Positions 22,400 to 35,512 of a DNA stretch of 64,000 bases are shown one piece after another (positions within the stretch are counted from its first letter, which is position 1; every line of letters starts with the position of its first letter). Source of the stretch: Tamarix chinensis (lineage: Eukaryota; Streptophyta; Magnoliopsida; Caryophyllales; Tamaricaceae); contig CM060176.1 in assembly GCA_030549775.1 (NCBI GenBank), positions 102,400,254 to 102,464,253 on the forward strand. Direction: 5' to 3'. The notes below the pieces were generated by a model. That model was not told where the DNA came from and did no database searches. It worked only from the letters and a program-made list of their open reading frames with translations. The translations under genes were made by a program, and so were the position numbers.

Positions 22400-24945
22400 A
22401 CATAGCAGAAGCATCAAAGCCGTGTTCTAGTAACTTTCCTGCCGATGGAAGTGGAAACTCCGGTACAAGTGAAAGTGATGATGACGAAGGTACGAAGGAA
22501 GATTGCTCCGCAACTACAGTAAAGAAAAAGCATCCTCAATGTCGGTGGAAATGCAGGCCAATGTAACAAAAAAAATATATTAATAACGAGTATATTTATG
22601 AGCCTTTGTATCAGCGATATCTAAATTAATAATCTATATTTACTATTTAATAAAAAAAATATAATTGGTATATTTAGTCTAAATTTTCAAAGCACTATAA
22701 ATATCATTTTTACTGTGTATGATTAATAAGCATTATCCATCAACAACTATCATATTTTTCTGCATGGATTTAAAATAATATTATTATTTGTAAATAAATA
22801 GAAAAGGTATATGAGTAAATAAATAACCATAAAATGACAAAAGCACAATGTTCAAATAGATTTTAGAACATAATGATTGTAAACTTTTACAAAATTAAGA
22901 AAATTATCTTGTTCATCCTCCCTAAATTGAAACAATAAAATAAATTTAAATTTGGGATTAGAAAATTATTGCTATACAAACAAATTGTAAGATATTATCT
23001 ATATGAAATTATCATAAAACGATTGTCTTCTTTATTTCTTAGTTGAAAATAAATATAAAATGATACTCATATAAATTAAATATGAAATGATACTCATATA
23101 TATATATATTCAGATTTTCAGAAGTAATAAAAATCCACCAATGATATATTATTGAGACAAGAATCAGACGATCAGCCTGAAAATAAATTCAACAGATATT
23201 ATCATAAACAACAATTGTTTCTCTCCGAAACACATAAATAATTACTAAGTTAGTAAACCATCGTAATAATTTTCTTTTAAATTAGTGATATGACAAAAAA
23301 AATTACTCAACCTTAACTCATTACTCTTTCTAAGCCATGCACCTTGCATAATTGAACCCCATAAATAAATAAATAAAATATCTAAATTACACCATAAGAC
23401 TTTTACTCTATTAAAAAGCAATATTCCGCCCCGGGGGGAGGGGGGAATGAAGTATGAAAAAAAGTTGTCAGTTCAATTTATCAACTACCGCGTACTCTTA
23501 ACCTTAGGGATACTTTATGAACTTCGATCAAACTTAGAAGAATCAAACAAAACAATCACATTAAAGGCGTAAAAGCCTTACTTGTTAGTTAAGATGGGCG
23601 GAGATTTAAGAACACTGAACTAACCTATTACAGTTATGTTCATTTTTTATCTGAAATTTGATCTGATATAAAGTAATAATGTTTCTAAAATAATTATAAT
23701 ATTTAGTTGATATATTTTATTTATATCTAAAGTAATAATAGTGTTTGGCAATAAAATAAATTTATATATATTAATAATTTTGGATATACTTAATTTTAAT
23801 AAAATATATTTTAGGGCTGAAGAAGTTTTACGCGTGGACCGCTCCACGAACATTGTCGTATCATTTGTTGGACAAGGGGTTTGCTTTCTGCATCGTTTCG
23901 GTACACACATGGTAGAAGCACCAGGGCCATGCTCTACTTGTAAATTTCCTGTTAATGCAACGATAACAAAAGGTCAAAAAAAAAAATTAAAGATTTCAAA
24001 GGTTTAGCTAAAGTTGCTGGGCCCACTCACCGCAAGGCATTTGCGTCTTGCAAGTCGAAACTCCGCGCAACTACAGTAAAGAGAGAGCATCATCCTAGGT
24101 GGAAAGAAGAGGGATGATGCGTCTATGGCGACCGACAGGCGACAGGTAAATGCTGTGCGGGCCATTGGGTAATCAGAGCACATGCATGGCACTCCAAAAA
24201 TGAGTAAGATTACATTTGCTATCCGTAGGGCTGTAAATGAACTGAGCCAGTTCGGTATTCGGCTTGGCTCGGCTCGTTAAAAGTTCGGTTCGGTTCGTTC
24301 GTTTAATTAAACGAGCCTCAAAATGAGGCTCGGAATTAACGAGTCGAATTCAAACAGAAAAAAGCTCAGCTCGGTTCATTTTTTGGCTTTGGCTCGTGAG
24401 TTCGGCTCGGTTCGGCTCGTTAAAAGCTCGATTCGGCTCGTTCGTTTAGTTAAACGAGCCGAGCCCAAACAACATTTTAGGCTCGTTTAGTTAAATGAGC
24501 CGAACCTAAATCTGGAGGTATTCGGCTCGGCTCGACTCGTTTACAACCCTAGCTATGTGTGCCGTCTCCGTCTGCCCGTCTCACTTCACTTTCATTTGAA
24601 GGAAGAGAAGGGTGAGCAGTCCCGTCCATTGAAAAAGTTAGGGCGCACATGTCTCGTACACTCGCTTTATTTTATTGATAATGATTGATGAGTGGTATCA
24701 AACGATTAGTAATATTGTTTGTGTTATTTTTTTTAATTAACCAATTTATTTTTTAAAATAAAGGAGCAATGGCAATAAAAGAAAGTTAAATTTCTTTTTG
24801 TGCTCATATTAGTTACATGTTATATAAGTATTTATTCTTATGTCGAAATATATTCTATTCGTATTTTTGTTATAATATTTATATAATATTAAAATATATT
24901 TTATTGGTTTTATATATTTTATTAATTATTAATTTTGTAATATAA
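22400..24945. repeat. Segmental duplication, copy A2 (partner at 3612-6830)
   Basis: Colinear with A1 over roughly 2.2 kb once the private insertions are removed: a MITE at 5447 in A1, and a different MITE at 24226 here. It retains the sequence leftward into the CNL upstream region that A1 has lost. Within each copy a second, more diverged version of the first ~270 bp occurs about 1.4 kb downstream (23816-24130 here, 5130-5420 in A1), a still older local duplication that shares GACCGCTCCACGAAC-like and ACTACAGTAAAGAGAGAG-like blocks. Confidence 0.85.
24226..24551. mobile_element. hAT-type MITE (326 bp)
   Basis: Termini TAGGGCTGTAAATGA and, inward from the right, TAGGGTTGTAAACGA. Flanking octamers are GCTATCCG (24218-24225) and GCTATGTG (24552-24559), matching at six of eight positions. 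Both arms are built of GGCTCGTTTAGTTAAACGAGCC-like inverted motifs. The A1 partner lacks it at the equivalent place (about 6415). A decayed member of the same family is at 60547-60863. Confidence 0.85.
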
Positions 24946-25358
24946 AAATTAAATAAAATATAACTAGTTATTTTAAAAATTGTTCAAATTATAAATATTT
25001 TTTTTTACAATCCTACTTCAAAATTAAAAAAAAAAGAATGATCTTTTAAATAATTTATAAACCTATATGTAATTAATTGCTATGTATATACAAAAATAAA
25101 TTAAAAGTTATATAAAGTGGAGTTGATTAATGTTATGATTGATAAAAGTAGTTTGGGGTTGTAAATTGAGTGTAATTGATAAAGAATAAAAAAATTAAAT
25201 TTAATAAAAATGTCAGAGATAAAAGAAAAAAATTGGATAGTTTGTAAATTTGATATAAACAGTGTTGATGTTCTAATAATCCAAACCCATCAAAATTATT
25301 AAACTCCTCTACAAAGTTATTTCTTCTTTTGTGCCTTATTGTTACCTTCAATCCTCGC

Positions 25359-25452
<94 letters not shown>

Positions 25453-25640
25453 TTTAGTTTGGAGTAAATCAATTCATTGAATTTTAATTTCTTTGTTTTA
25501 TGATAAAAATAAAAGTTCTAGCTTGGTCAATGAGGATTAAATTTGTTTCTCTTTATTTATCTTAACTCTCCTTAGTTTTATTAACTTTCAATCTAGGGTA
25601 AAGAAAAAAATTTATTTTGAAAACTCTTGAAATTGTTAAA
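24946..25640. other. AT-rich spacer with long (AT)n tract
   Basis: No gene recognised. It contains an uninterrupted (AT)n run of about 88 bp at 25363-25450, which is long enough to be unstable and to form cruciform or hairpin structure. Confidence 0.7.
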
Positions 25641-26036
25641 GAGCTTTTTATTTTGGCCACTTATGAAACGTGACATATAAAGAATACTTGAGAACTATGT
25701 TTTTTGTAAACATGTGAAATCTACTACTAGCTTTATGAACTTTACATCCCTTTAACTGTGCATGAGCAACCTTGGGCCGACATCTCTATGGACTTTGTCC
25801 TTAGGCTTGCCCGAACTAGTAAAGGGAATGAAGGTATAATAATTGTTGTAGATAGATTGTCTAAAAGAGCGCATTTTATAGCATGCTATAAAACTAATGA
25901 GCCCACTCTCATTGTATCTCTATTCTTTGATCGTATTGTAAAGTTGCATGGCATTCCGCGCACAATTATTTCTAATCAAAGCATAAAATTTCTAAGTCAT
26001 TTTTGGCGTGTTTTATAGGGTAAGCTCAGAACTAGG
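25640..26036 (+). pseudogene. Ty3/gypsy integrase, 5' part (zinc-binding and start of core)
   Basis: The plus strand gives a decayed H2C2 zinc-binding segment (MKRD ... VFCKHVKS, with stops) followed by the integrase core start PWADISMDFVL, VVDRLSKRAHF and LHGIPRTIISN, up to FLSHFWRVL. The D of DISMDF is the first catalytic Asp. The second Asp, which follows IVS in the family, is replaced by Asn in IISNQ. The frame then hits TAG and is cut by the LTR inserted at 26037. The rest of the integrase continues at 31089. Upstream reverse transcriptase and gag are absent. Confidence 0.92.
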
Positions 26037-26461
26037 TGTAACACCCCTATTTTTAGCACTTAATTTTTTTTAAAAGTTAATTGTAAAACCTAAAATATTA
26101 AAAATATAGGGTATTATCGCTACACTTAGAATAAATTTGGTTTCCTCTACCATTCTTATTCCAATTAAAGGATTACTATACTTAAATTAATAACAACACT
26201 TGTGTGAATAGATTGGAGATCACATTATAGATTAACACTTGCTCTGATGTTACAAGATCGGACCACAGGTACAAAAGTCAAAAGAAAAGAAATACAAAAG
26301 GGATACAAAAGCTTAGGGATATCTAGATTGAAAGATACCAGGTCAGACATTGGATTATTCCAACTCTTAACTCCAAACCCCAGCCATCAAGCAATACCCT
26401 CGAAGCAATTATATAAAGTCATAATTACCCCTTGAATAGATAGGGGACTATAAAACATAAT

Positions 26462-27388
26462 CCATCAGTACAATGGTACTGAGTAAACCCACTACACAAG
26501 ACTAAAAATACAAATGTCACATGGAGCATATAAAAGGTGTCACAAGTGAAACATGGCATAAACACAACGAAACATATATATAAGGAAAAGGAATAAATAT
26601 ATTGAATCATACATGCAATAAAAAATAGGATAACATGTCATAACACATACATTACCAAGGCACATTTTCATCGTACCATTATACATAATCATTATATGAA
26701 CTTAATGACTATAACATACCAAGGGTGTTCCACGAAGGGAAAACATTGAGCCAATCTTAACTAATTTCCATAACAATCACATTATATTTTACAATTTCAA
26801 TAACCATACCAATGAATTCCATAATGATGTACTCTAACTACAAGTGCACGATGTCAAAGTAGCATATAAGGTCGATTCCACAGGGACTAGAGAGTGAGCC
26901 CCAAAAAGGTGATCAGACTTTTCTATGTTTCGACCACTGAATAGTTGATTAATTTAATCACTATAACCTCCAATGTACGATGTCAAAGTAGCATGTAAGA
27001 TCGATCTCACATGGACTAGAGAGTGAGCACCAAAATGGTGATTGGACTTATCTATGTTTAGACCATTGAATAGTTGATTAATTAAATTATTCTAAAAATT
27101 ATGAAATTTGTGACAAAAATGAAACACTCAAAACATAAAAATTCAGAAAGATCAGAATTATACTATAAAAGATGACGGATAAGCTTTTGGTTAAATTCTT
27201 CAATTTAAGATATGCTAAATAATCATGAAGATCCTAACCCAAAATTTATGCTCAGTGTGCCAACAGAGATAATTATCACTACGCTTTCTCAAACCACAAC
27301 AACATTTCGTCAATTATAAGTACAAATATCTCTAATATGGATTTATATAATTATTAAAGCAATAAATTTAATTATTCCCCCTTATTTT
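26462..27388 (+). repeat. Partner copy of the LTR fragment at 6855-7783
   Basis: Matches 6862-7783 at high identity, including the paired ~135-bp units with a GGTCGATTCCACAGGGACTAG-like core. It starts within normal LTR sequence (GTACTGAGTAAACCC, the family's conserved GTAC...GTACT site) and runs into the block that the other LTRs lack. The two copies therefore descend from the same LTR variant. Confidence 0.85.
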
Positions 27389-28514
27389 TGTAGAAATTAG
27401 ATTAACATCTCTTGACCTATTAATTCCTAATTTCTAATTGTGTTATGTAGATCTACTAACTATTTCATCTCTCAATCTCAATGTAAGTTACCAATATCAA
27501 AAGTTGACCAATATTTTGACTAAGACATTCAAACGTAATACAATTCACACAAATATAAACTCAGATCAGGATATATGCAGGAAATTCAACACATTAGGAT
27601 TGGAAAATTCTCTATTTGCCTTAGCATGAGAAAATTATCCACACATAATTGCAAAATCAAGGATATTCATCATATGGAAAAAGATAGAGATATATATGAA
27701 ATAATAGATAAATAAACCTTAAGATTAAAATATGGATTACTCCGATCTACTGTTCTTGATTCAGAGTTGCAAGAGAAAATAATGGGATTGATCAAGAAGA
27801 ATTGAGATGGGAAATGGGAGATGGGATATGTGGTGATGGAAAATGTAACTCTTCTCTTAAGACGGTTAAAAATGATTCATCTCCTCTCTCTCTAACCCTA
27901 ACTCTCTATCAAAAGTGTGCTCAAATAACCATGAAATGGGCCCAGCTAAAGATGAACACGAGCTGGCCGTGTTGTTCTCAAACTCTGTGGTTCTTAACAT
28001 CTTTATTAGTTTTCAAAGTTACAACCATAACTTACTTTTTTTTTACCTCCATTTAGGTTGATTTTTGATGCTTTGGAAATATAATAAGAATATCTACAAC
28101 TTGTATGTTTAACATATTTCAAAATTAATATTGCATCATGGAATAAAATGTCTATCTTTCCATCCTTGCACACTTTGAGTTCTCATTCTTGCTTCTCATT
28201 TGTTCCAATTATTGCGTTTTATCTCCTTTTTATCCCAATTTCTCCAAATACCTATAAAATATAATCAAGAATAGTAAACAAGAACAAATGGACTCAATTA
28301 TACAAAATTTATCACATAATTATATTAAAATTTTCCATTGAAGTTCAAATTGACTAACGTAAATTATAGCTATCAGATAACTCCATAAGTAGCGCACAAA
28401 GGTAGCTACCAACCACATCAATCCATTTTAATTCTAATAACTAATAATATTTAATTCCATTTTTAATTAATACCAAATAAATTCTAGGTAAGGATAAAGA
28501 ACAATGACAACCTG

Positions 28515-28905
28515 GAGACATATAAAGTACTTCGGTCATATTCACAAGGGTGACACTGTACGCTCCCATCCATTTCATCAATCAATCATTTTAAACCACA
28601 GGTAGGCACAACATTAACTATCAAACCATTAATCGGTACTTTATTGATAACCATACATATTAGTTACTTCTATTTTTATTAATTGAGGGGATACAATAAA
28701 CAATCCGGAGATGTATAAAGTACATTGATCATAATATACACAAAGGCAATACAATACCCTCTGACTATAGAACTCAGAGACGTATAAAGTACACCTATCA
28801 TAATAATGCACAAAGGCAGCACAATACCCTCCAACCATACAACCTAGATATGTATAATTACACCATTCATAATGGTGTACAAAGACAACACAATACCCTC
28901 CAACC
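28515..28905 (+). repeat. 69-bp minisatellite inside the LTR
   Basis: Diverged units containing GAGACGTATAAAGTACA...CACAAAGGCAACACAATACCCTC. The adjacent cores at 28708, 28777 and about 28846 are 69 bp apart; a first unit near 28515 is more distant. The sister LTRs have other minisatellites at the equivalent position (33530-33990 and 38515-38880). Confidence 0.8.
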
Positions 28906-29626
28906 TAGGTCACCTAATACTTAAGTATCTATGCCTCCTATAGGACTTATAGATCGTCTATAGAGTACAGTAGGGTACTAAAGCACACCAATAAAAACCA
29001 AACCAAAATGAATACTCCTACCTCGTGTCTAAGGTAGTTATCCCTAAAGAATAGCCATTCTCAATCTCGAGGTCTTCTAATTTAAGTATTAATATTTCAT
29101 TTGATGATCCTATAATATCACATAATGCACATCGAATCCCGTTTCCATACTTAACAGTTTTTCCTTTATATCTAATTATTCAAGTCAACCCTAAAGTCAA
29201 CGGTCTAAGAGAAGTTAAAGTTAACACTAAGGTTAATCTAATAATAAATTAAGACCATCTTAGTCCAAATATTCATATTTAGGTATATTAGGTCACAAAT
29301 AAATAAAATGCCCTTATAGGTGATTTACTTATTAAATTATCACTTTGGTACCAATTCTTGTGAAAATTAAATGAATTTTATGGCATGGCTAAATAACATT
29401 AAAATAATCACTTTAACATGAACTTACAATTCTAGAAAATCCAACAATGGAAAAATTACCACTTTGCCCGTAACACACATTAAATCCATAGCATGCCATA
29501 TTTTACATACTATGCATGATCAACATAATACAACACTTACTAGGCATACTTGATAGAAATTACAGATTTTATGTGAAAATATTAAATGCCATTAAAGCAC
29601 ACAAAACTTTAAATACTTACATAACT

Positions 29627-29628
<2 letters not shown>

Positions 29629-29709
<81 letters not shown>
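29629..29709. repeat. (CTAT)n(AT)n microsatellite
   Basis: About ten CTAT repeats passing into about twenty AT repeats, within the LTR at 26037-31083. Confidence 0.97.
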
Positions 29710-29710
<1 letters not shown>

Positions 29711-31088
29711 CTTTGAGTAAAACATGTGAGGAATCCAATGATAAACTCAAAAATAACAAAGGATGTATTAGTTAGGACAAAATAGCCCTTTGCCAATCTA
29801 CCCTTACAATCATTTGCATAATTATTTTACCACAAACAACCCTATTCTAGCATGCTATATATATATATATATATATTAAAATATGTAACTTTAACATGCT
29901 CTTGTACAAATTAAGATGACCACATATTTGAAGAAAATAATGACAATGCCATATGTATGCATATTTTTCATGGCATTACAATGAAGCATAATTTCACTTA
30001 ATCATATCATAGAAACCCTAAAACATGCCCACACGTGATTTTTACACAATTAATAGGAACATATGGGTTGCCTCCTTCCAAGCAAAAACGCAAAAAGACA
30101 TAAAATAAAAAAGAATCACAAGCCCTTAAAAATAAAAAAAAAAATAAAAACCAAAAAAATAATTATAATCTACCACATAAAAAATAATAAAATAATAAGA
30201 AAAAATAATAATAATCAAAATCAAAAGGGAAAAGAGCAATACCCAAATAATGGGTGGTACAAGAAGAGGATAATATAGAGAAATAACTCTCTTCAATTTT
30301 ATTCCACATATAACAATTATATCTGTAATAAAATATAAAAAGGATAGATAAGTCATCAAGAGAAGAAGAACTAACAAAGAAAATGAGAAGAATGGAGGGG
30401 GGGTTTCAGTTTTAGCAAAAACAAAGAGGGAGGTGTTCTTCAACATTTGGGCAAAAATAAAAGAAAAGAGGAGGGAAAAATGCAACCATTGTTGAATACC
30501 AAATAAAGAATGAAACAAATGAAGGCACAATGGGGTAAGGAGTTTAAAAAATCAACTAAAGAGGAGAGAAGGGCTTGCTTCATTCACACATGAATAAAGA
30601 TGTTGAGCGTAAGTACAAAGCATGAGAGAGTGGGTGAGAGGTGAGGTAATGTGATTATGGTTAAGATATTGGATAATGGCAAAATATCAAGTAAGAATCT
30701 AATCCAAGGTGAGGGGAGGTAGGTAGAAAGGAAACAAGGATGAAAGGAAGGGACCATAAAGTAAAACAGCATATAATGCACATAAAAATCATATAGCCTA
30801 ATGCTTAAACAATCCCTAATCGTCCACTTGAAACCCCTTTGTGATAGTAGCTCTACCTCGACGTCCGGCTTGCAAGCTCTGGTTGACTGCCCAACACCAA
30901 AAACCATAATCTTCTATTTTTAACCTACTTAACCTAATGCATATTCCCACCTAAATAAAACACACATAAAAACAATATCTAACACATAATATCCACCTAT
31001 TATTTTTGTGATCAAATTCACATAGTACAATAAGTTTCCAATTAGGTTCTTAATTAGGGTTTACAAAAAAATGGAGTATTTTACTAGG

Positions 31089-31673
31089 ATTTTATTTTCC
31101 ACTACTTGTCATCCACAAGAAAATGGTCAAATTAAGGTAGTCCATCTATCCTTAGGAAACATGCGTAGGGTTATCTTATAAAATAATATAAGACAGCGGG
31201 AGATGCATTTGTCTCATGTGGAATTTGCCTATTACCACACTATCCTTACAAAAACTAAATGAGCACCCTTCAAAATAGTATATGGATTAAAACTTTATTC
31301 CCACTTGATTTAATTCCTTGATATTTATGAAATTTGATAAACTTGATGCAGAAGACAAGGCTTGAGTGATAATAGAACTGCATAAGTATTTCATAGAGTA
31401 GATAATTTAGCATAATCAACAAATGGATGCTAATGCCAATAAGCATCAAAAGAAGGTCATTTTTGAACCCAATGACATGATTTGGGTTCACCTTCGAGAG
31501 GATCAACTTTCGGCCCAAAAGAAATCTAAAATCACTTACAACATTGATGTGCATTTTGTTGTTATTGAGAAGATTAATGATAACACTTATAAATTGGATT
31601 TATCAAGAAAATATGGCAATATAAGTGTTAAATTTAATGTTTATAGTCTCTCTCCTTTCTATGATGCATGATT
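31089..31673 (+). pseudogene. Ty3/gypsy integrase, 3' part (rest of core and C-terminal domain)
   Basis: Continues the integrase interrupted at 26036: FSTTCHPQ with ENGQ (the region of the third catalytic residue, E), then HVEFAYYHT and APFKIVYG, with stops. From 31423 an open 82-codon stretch carries the C-terminal domain (NDMIWVHLRED, VIEKINDNTYKLDL, FNVYSLSPFYDA). The stop at 31669-31671 is where pol normally ends. A purine tract and LTR follow at 31701. At least five lesions make it inactive. Confidence 0.93.
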
Positions 31674-31700
31674 AGTTTCGAAGATAAAACCTTCTCAACA

Positions 31701-32500
31701 AGGGGGGATGATGGGAACCTAATAAATATTAATTTTTCCAAAAACAACACTAAGATTAACATATTTACTACTGAAAATTCCATTTTAAGTGCAAAAGTAT
31801 TATTAAATAGTTGGGTGTTACCACTTTAATTGACATAAGTTTGGCTTACCATACCATCCTTACATAAACTACAAGGTAAAATAGTTAGGAAGTAAAATAA
31901 GATAAATAGAAAAGGAGGGAACTTTCTTAAATTTTAGATAAGAGTTTGGAGGTTTACTCCGAGTATAATAATCCAAAATACAAAAAGGGATATCATAGAA
32001 CTAAGAGTCTAAAAAGGTATCCAATTAAACTATCACTCGAATAACATAACATCTCACTCAAAACCCTGATATAAAAATCACTCCTTCGTATATAGTACAT
32101 CGAAGGCTGAAAACTCATCTACTAGGTCATCGTCGGCCTATACAAAGACCTCCATATCATCTACTCGATGGGAATGAGGAGCACCCATGAAACTGATGAA
32201 TAGTACACTACGTACTGAATAAGGTAACGGTACAGTCGAAATAGGATTACACATAATACATGAGTTCACACCAAGAATAAGCATACATGTGATTATATGA
32301 AACAATGCTAGGTAAATACTGATTTTGAGTCTCACTATATGGATATATTATATTCTTATATTTTATTTATGTTGAGTTCAGATATCCCATTATTCTTAAA
32401 CTGGTGGAATGGTCCGAAACACTTCTAAGGGACAACACACTTGAGCTACTATTACTGTCTGGTGGAAAGGACCCAATACCTCTGAAAGCAAAAATACTTT
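31701..32500 (+). mobile_element. Polypurine tract and 5' part of the element's own 3' LTR
   Basis: AGGGGGGATGA (31701-31711) has the form and place of a polypurine tract: just after pol and directly before TGGGAACCTAATAAATATTAA, a decayed version of the family's TGTAACACCCC...AATTTT start. The next ~690 bp match the first part of the LTR at 37753, for example AGTACACTACGTACTGAATAAGG at ~32195 against 38290. This links the long LTR family to the Ty3/gypsy integrase. The LTR breaks off near 32500. Confidence 0.75.
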
Positions 32501-34672
32501 CACACAACTCAAGCTTTACTTTGACTCCAGTTATTTTCATTTTTACCCTTCTTTACCTTAACTTTTACCTTGATTATGATCTTCAAGACTAACTGTGTAT
32601 TATATTACTTTTCATAGGTAATATTCTAGTGATCTCGAAGGTGAAAATCTAGGATTTACATGCTTAAAGCCAGCTGTACATGTCAGTAAGGATACTAATA
32701 GATGTTTTAGGGTTTTATGTTAAATGTTTGAATGTCTATGTGTATTATTATGATATTGTTATTATATGTCTGAATGTATAATGCTAATGATATGTTGTGG
32801 TAATGTGGGTTTATATGATATAAAGAAAGTGAGAATGGGAAAGATGTGTTGATATAATCTTAATACGCTAAGTTATACTTGTGGAAAAAATATAAGTTAT
32901 GGAATAAATGATATAGGTTAATGTGGATATCTCGGTGTTTTAAATGTGTTAGGTGTATGAATTATGAAAATAATATGAGGAGAAGTTTTTGGAGTACTTA
33001 CTAAATGTTTGGGATCCTTAAAATAAGATAATGGTTTAATTAGGATATAGTAACCTTAAAATAGTAATATTTTTATCCCATGTATGAAACCATTTAGTTA
33101 TAATACAAATTTTTGATATGTTGTAAATTTTGGTAATTTAAGGATGTTTATTGAATTTGGATAATCACACGAACCTTATAGGAAAAGTTATGACTAATCT
33201 CAAAATTAGGGTTCTAGGAACCTTGTAAATATTGACATTTGAGATAAGGCTATTATTATATGTGTGAGATATGGGCGTTAGACCATAAATTTTGGGTATG
33301 ATAACAATGATAATATTTTAGGATGATATGCTATAATTGGTGGTTGTATGATCAATATAAGAGAAGTTATGCTAGGAATGTAATATTAGGATTTGAGGAA
33401 ATTAAGGATCTCAATTCTAGAGATCGGCCTTATGAATTATGTTATGTGCTTATTTTCCTTAATGTGCTTAGTACCTGTAAATCGATCATGAATAAGATAC
33501 TAATCATTTAAAGTGAAAGATTATGCGAGTAGGGCTAAGATGGTGTTTTTATATCTATTCCACTAAAGGATAATAGTGGCTTAGGAGCATTTTATCCTGA
33601 GAAGATGATGTTTTTATATATCCATTACACTGAAGTATAATAGTGATTTAGGAGCATTTTGACCCGAGAATATGATGTTTTTATATCTGTTCTACTGAAT
33701 GATTATAATGGTTGGGGAATGTTTTACCCCAAGAAGTTGTTTCAGTTCATTCCACTAGATTAAGACTAGTAGGGCCTCTACTTATCATGAATGAAAATAT
33801 AATAGTATAACCTATGGATAAGAAACTAATGAATTAAAGTGGAAGAGTACAATCAGGATCAAGGTGATATTTTTATATCCGTTTCATTAGGTGATAATGG
33901 TGGCTCAGGAGTGTTTTACCCTGAGAAGGTGATGTTTTCATATCTATTTCACCGGATGATAATAGTGGCTCAGGTGTATTGTCCTTGAGAAGGTGCTTTA
34001 GACTGGTCTACCGGTTTAAGAATAATGAGATTCCTAAACTCAACATATATAAAAGAATAAAAACGGTTATGTCCAATAAAGAAGACTGGGTTAGTATTTA
34101 TCTTACGAGATGTTTATTGTTCTTGAATGTGTACTCATTAGTAGTTGTGAATGCATATGTTATCTATATCCCTAATTCGATAGTATTGTTATCTTGCTCA
34201 GCATGAAGTGTATTGACCACCATTTTCATGGGTGCTTCTCATTTCCAGGAGCAAGAGACCCTGATTCTTTTGTGCAGGTCTCGAAGAATCCACCAAATGA
34301 CTATACTGCTTTTGATGCACTATGTGGGAATAAGTGAGATGTTATATGTACTGGGTGTTTAGGTGAAGAGTTATGTTATTTGGTTAATATATTTACTCAG
34401 ATACCTTTTTGGAATCTTTGATCCTTGGTATCTCTTACTCTATATTTTGTTATTATAGTTTAGGGTTAACCTCCTAACTCATATTTTATTATAAATGTTT
34501 CTTCCATTTCTAATTTTCTTATTTTACTATAAATAATTTTAGCCTTGCGATTGATTTAAAGATGATTGGGAAAACCAGAATTATATCACTTATGGTGGTA
34601 ACACCTATTATTTTACTTATATGCTTCCGCTATAAAATAAAAATTTTCAGTAGTAAAAATAGGGGTGTTATA
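32500..34672 (-). mobile_element. LTR of the same family in reverse orientation, joined head-to-head
   Basis: The right end GTAAAAATAGGGGTGTTATA is the reverse complement of the family's start. 470 bp inward lies the reverse of the conserved CAGTACNNNACGTACT zone, and 33530-33990 holds about five ~66-bp units (TTTTTATATCTATTCCACTAAAGG...GAGCATTTTATCCTGAG). The inner end meets the forward partial LTR near 32500 without a recognisable LTR terminus. I found no target duplication. Confidence 0.7.
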
Positions 34673-35512
34673 GACCTCTCATTAAATAATGGAATCAAAT
34701 CAAATGGATGCATTAAATGCTGCTTCTTTTTTCAAAATTGAATTAAGGCTGCAAAAGAACAAGTTGAAGTAAAATATTGATTGACTACTAGATTAGGAAC
34801 CTTAGTACACATAAAAAGGCTTCAGGTTGATCAATATGTAACTTCAAATTAACAGGATGGTCTCTCAAATGAGGAAAACAAGACTAAAGGTGTTTATATA
34901 ATTTAGCTCATGAGATCAAATATATATCACACATAGTTCCAAATTTAATAAACATCGTGCCTTATGTCAAATAAAAAAGAATTAGATTATAACCCCATTA
35001 TCATCGCGTCTAAACGAGTGGTGGCGACAAGATAGGTTTTCTGGGTTAGGAAGTCAAAAACTCGAAATAGGGAGGATGATGGGGGTATTTATAGAGTTAG
35101 AGGAGAGGTTAGGGTTATGTGTAGATTTAGTTAGTTACAATAGAAAGGATATAATAGAGAATATAAACTTAAAAATTGACCTAACTAATACAAATAAATA
35201 TAATTATCCTAATTGGAAAAATAAAATTCAAAACAAACTTAATTTGTAATTGACTCTAAAGAAAAGCCAAGATTATAACCCCATTATCATTAATTACCTA
35301 CGATTAGTAAAAAAAAGGAAAATTTAATATTATCATCCCACTCACCCCACTTGGTCTACTATTTCATTGTAGTTCTACTTTACACATACAAACCAAAAAA
35401 CCTTCAAAAACATTTATCTATAACTACATGTCTTCTTGGTTCAATTAAATTCTACAAATTGGTTCCTCTTACCTTAATAAGTATGATAATCAAAAAAAGA
35501 AACCATTACTAA
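34673..35512. other. Spacer holding a 266-bp insertion between 21-bp direct repeats
   Basis: No gene. AGATTATAACCCCATTATCAT plus context occurs at 34984-35004 and again at 35270-35290. Between them, 35006-35121 is nearly identical (one mismatch noted) to 41592-41707 in the LTR at 37753-42715; the remaining ~148 bp are of unknown origin. The structure is that of a retroposition-type target duplication or a templated repair insertion. Confidence 0.85.

Larger units (their letters stand above)
26037..31083 (+). mobile_element. Solo LTR (5,047 bp) splitting the gypsy integrase, TSD CTAGG
   Basis: Starts TGTAACACCCCTATTTTTAG and ends AAAAAATGGAGTATTTTA, a decayed inverted match to the start. The pentamer CTAGG flanks it (26032-26036 and 31084-31088). 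Removing it and one copy of the pentamer rejoins the integrase in frame (GKLRTR-ILFSTTCHPQ). No gag-pol coding was found inside. Compared with the sister LTR at 37753 it contains an extra ~1.7-kb block (about 26750-28490). Confidence 0.9.

Noticed and set aside
26037..34672. Treating TGTAACACCCC at 26037 and GGGGTGTTATA at 34672 as ends of one large TIR transposon
   Set aside because: The integrase continuity and the CTAGG duplication at 26032/31084 show that 26037 starts a separate LTR ending at 31083.
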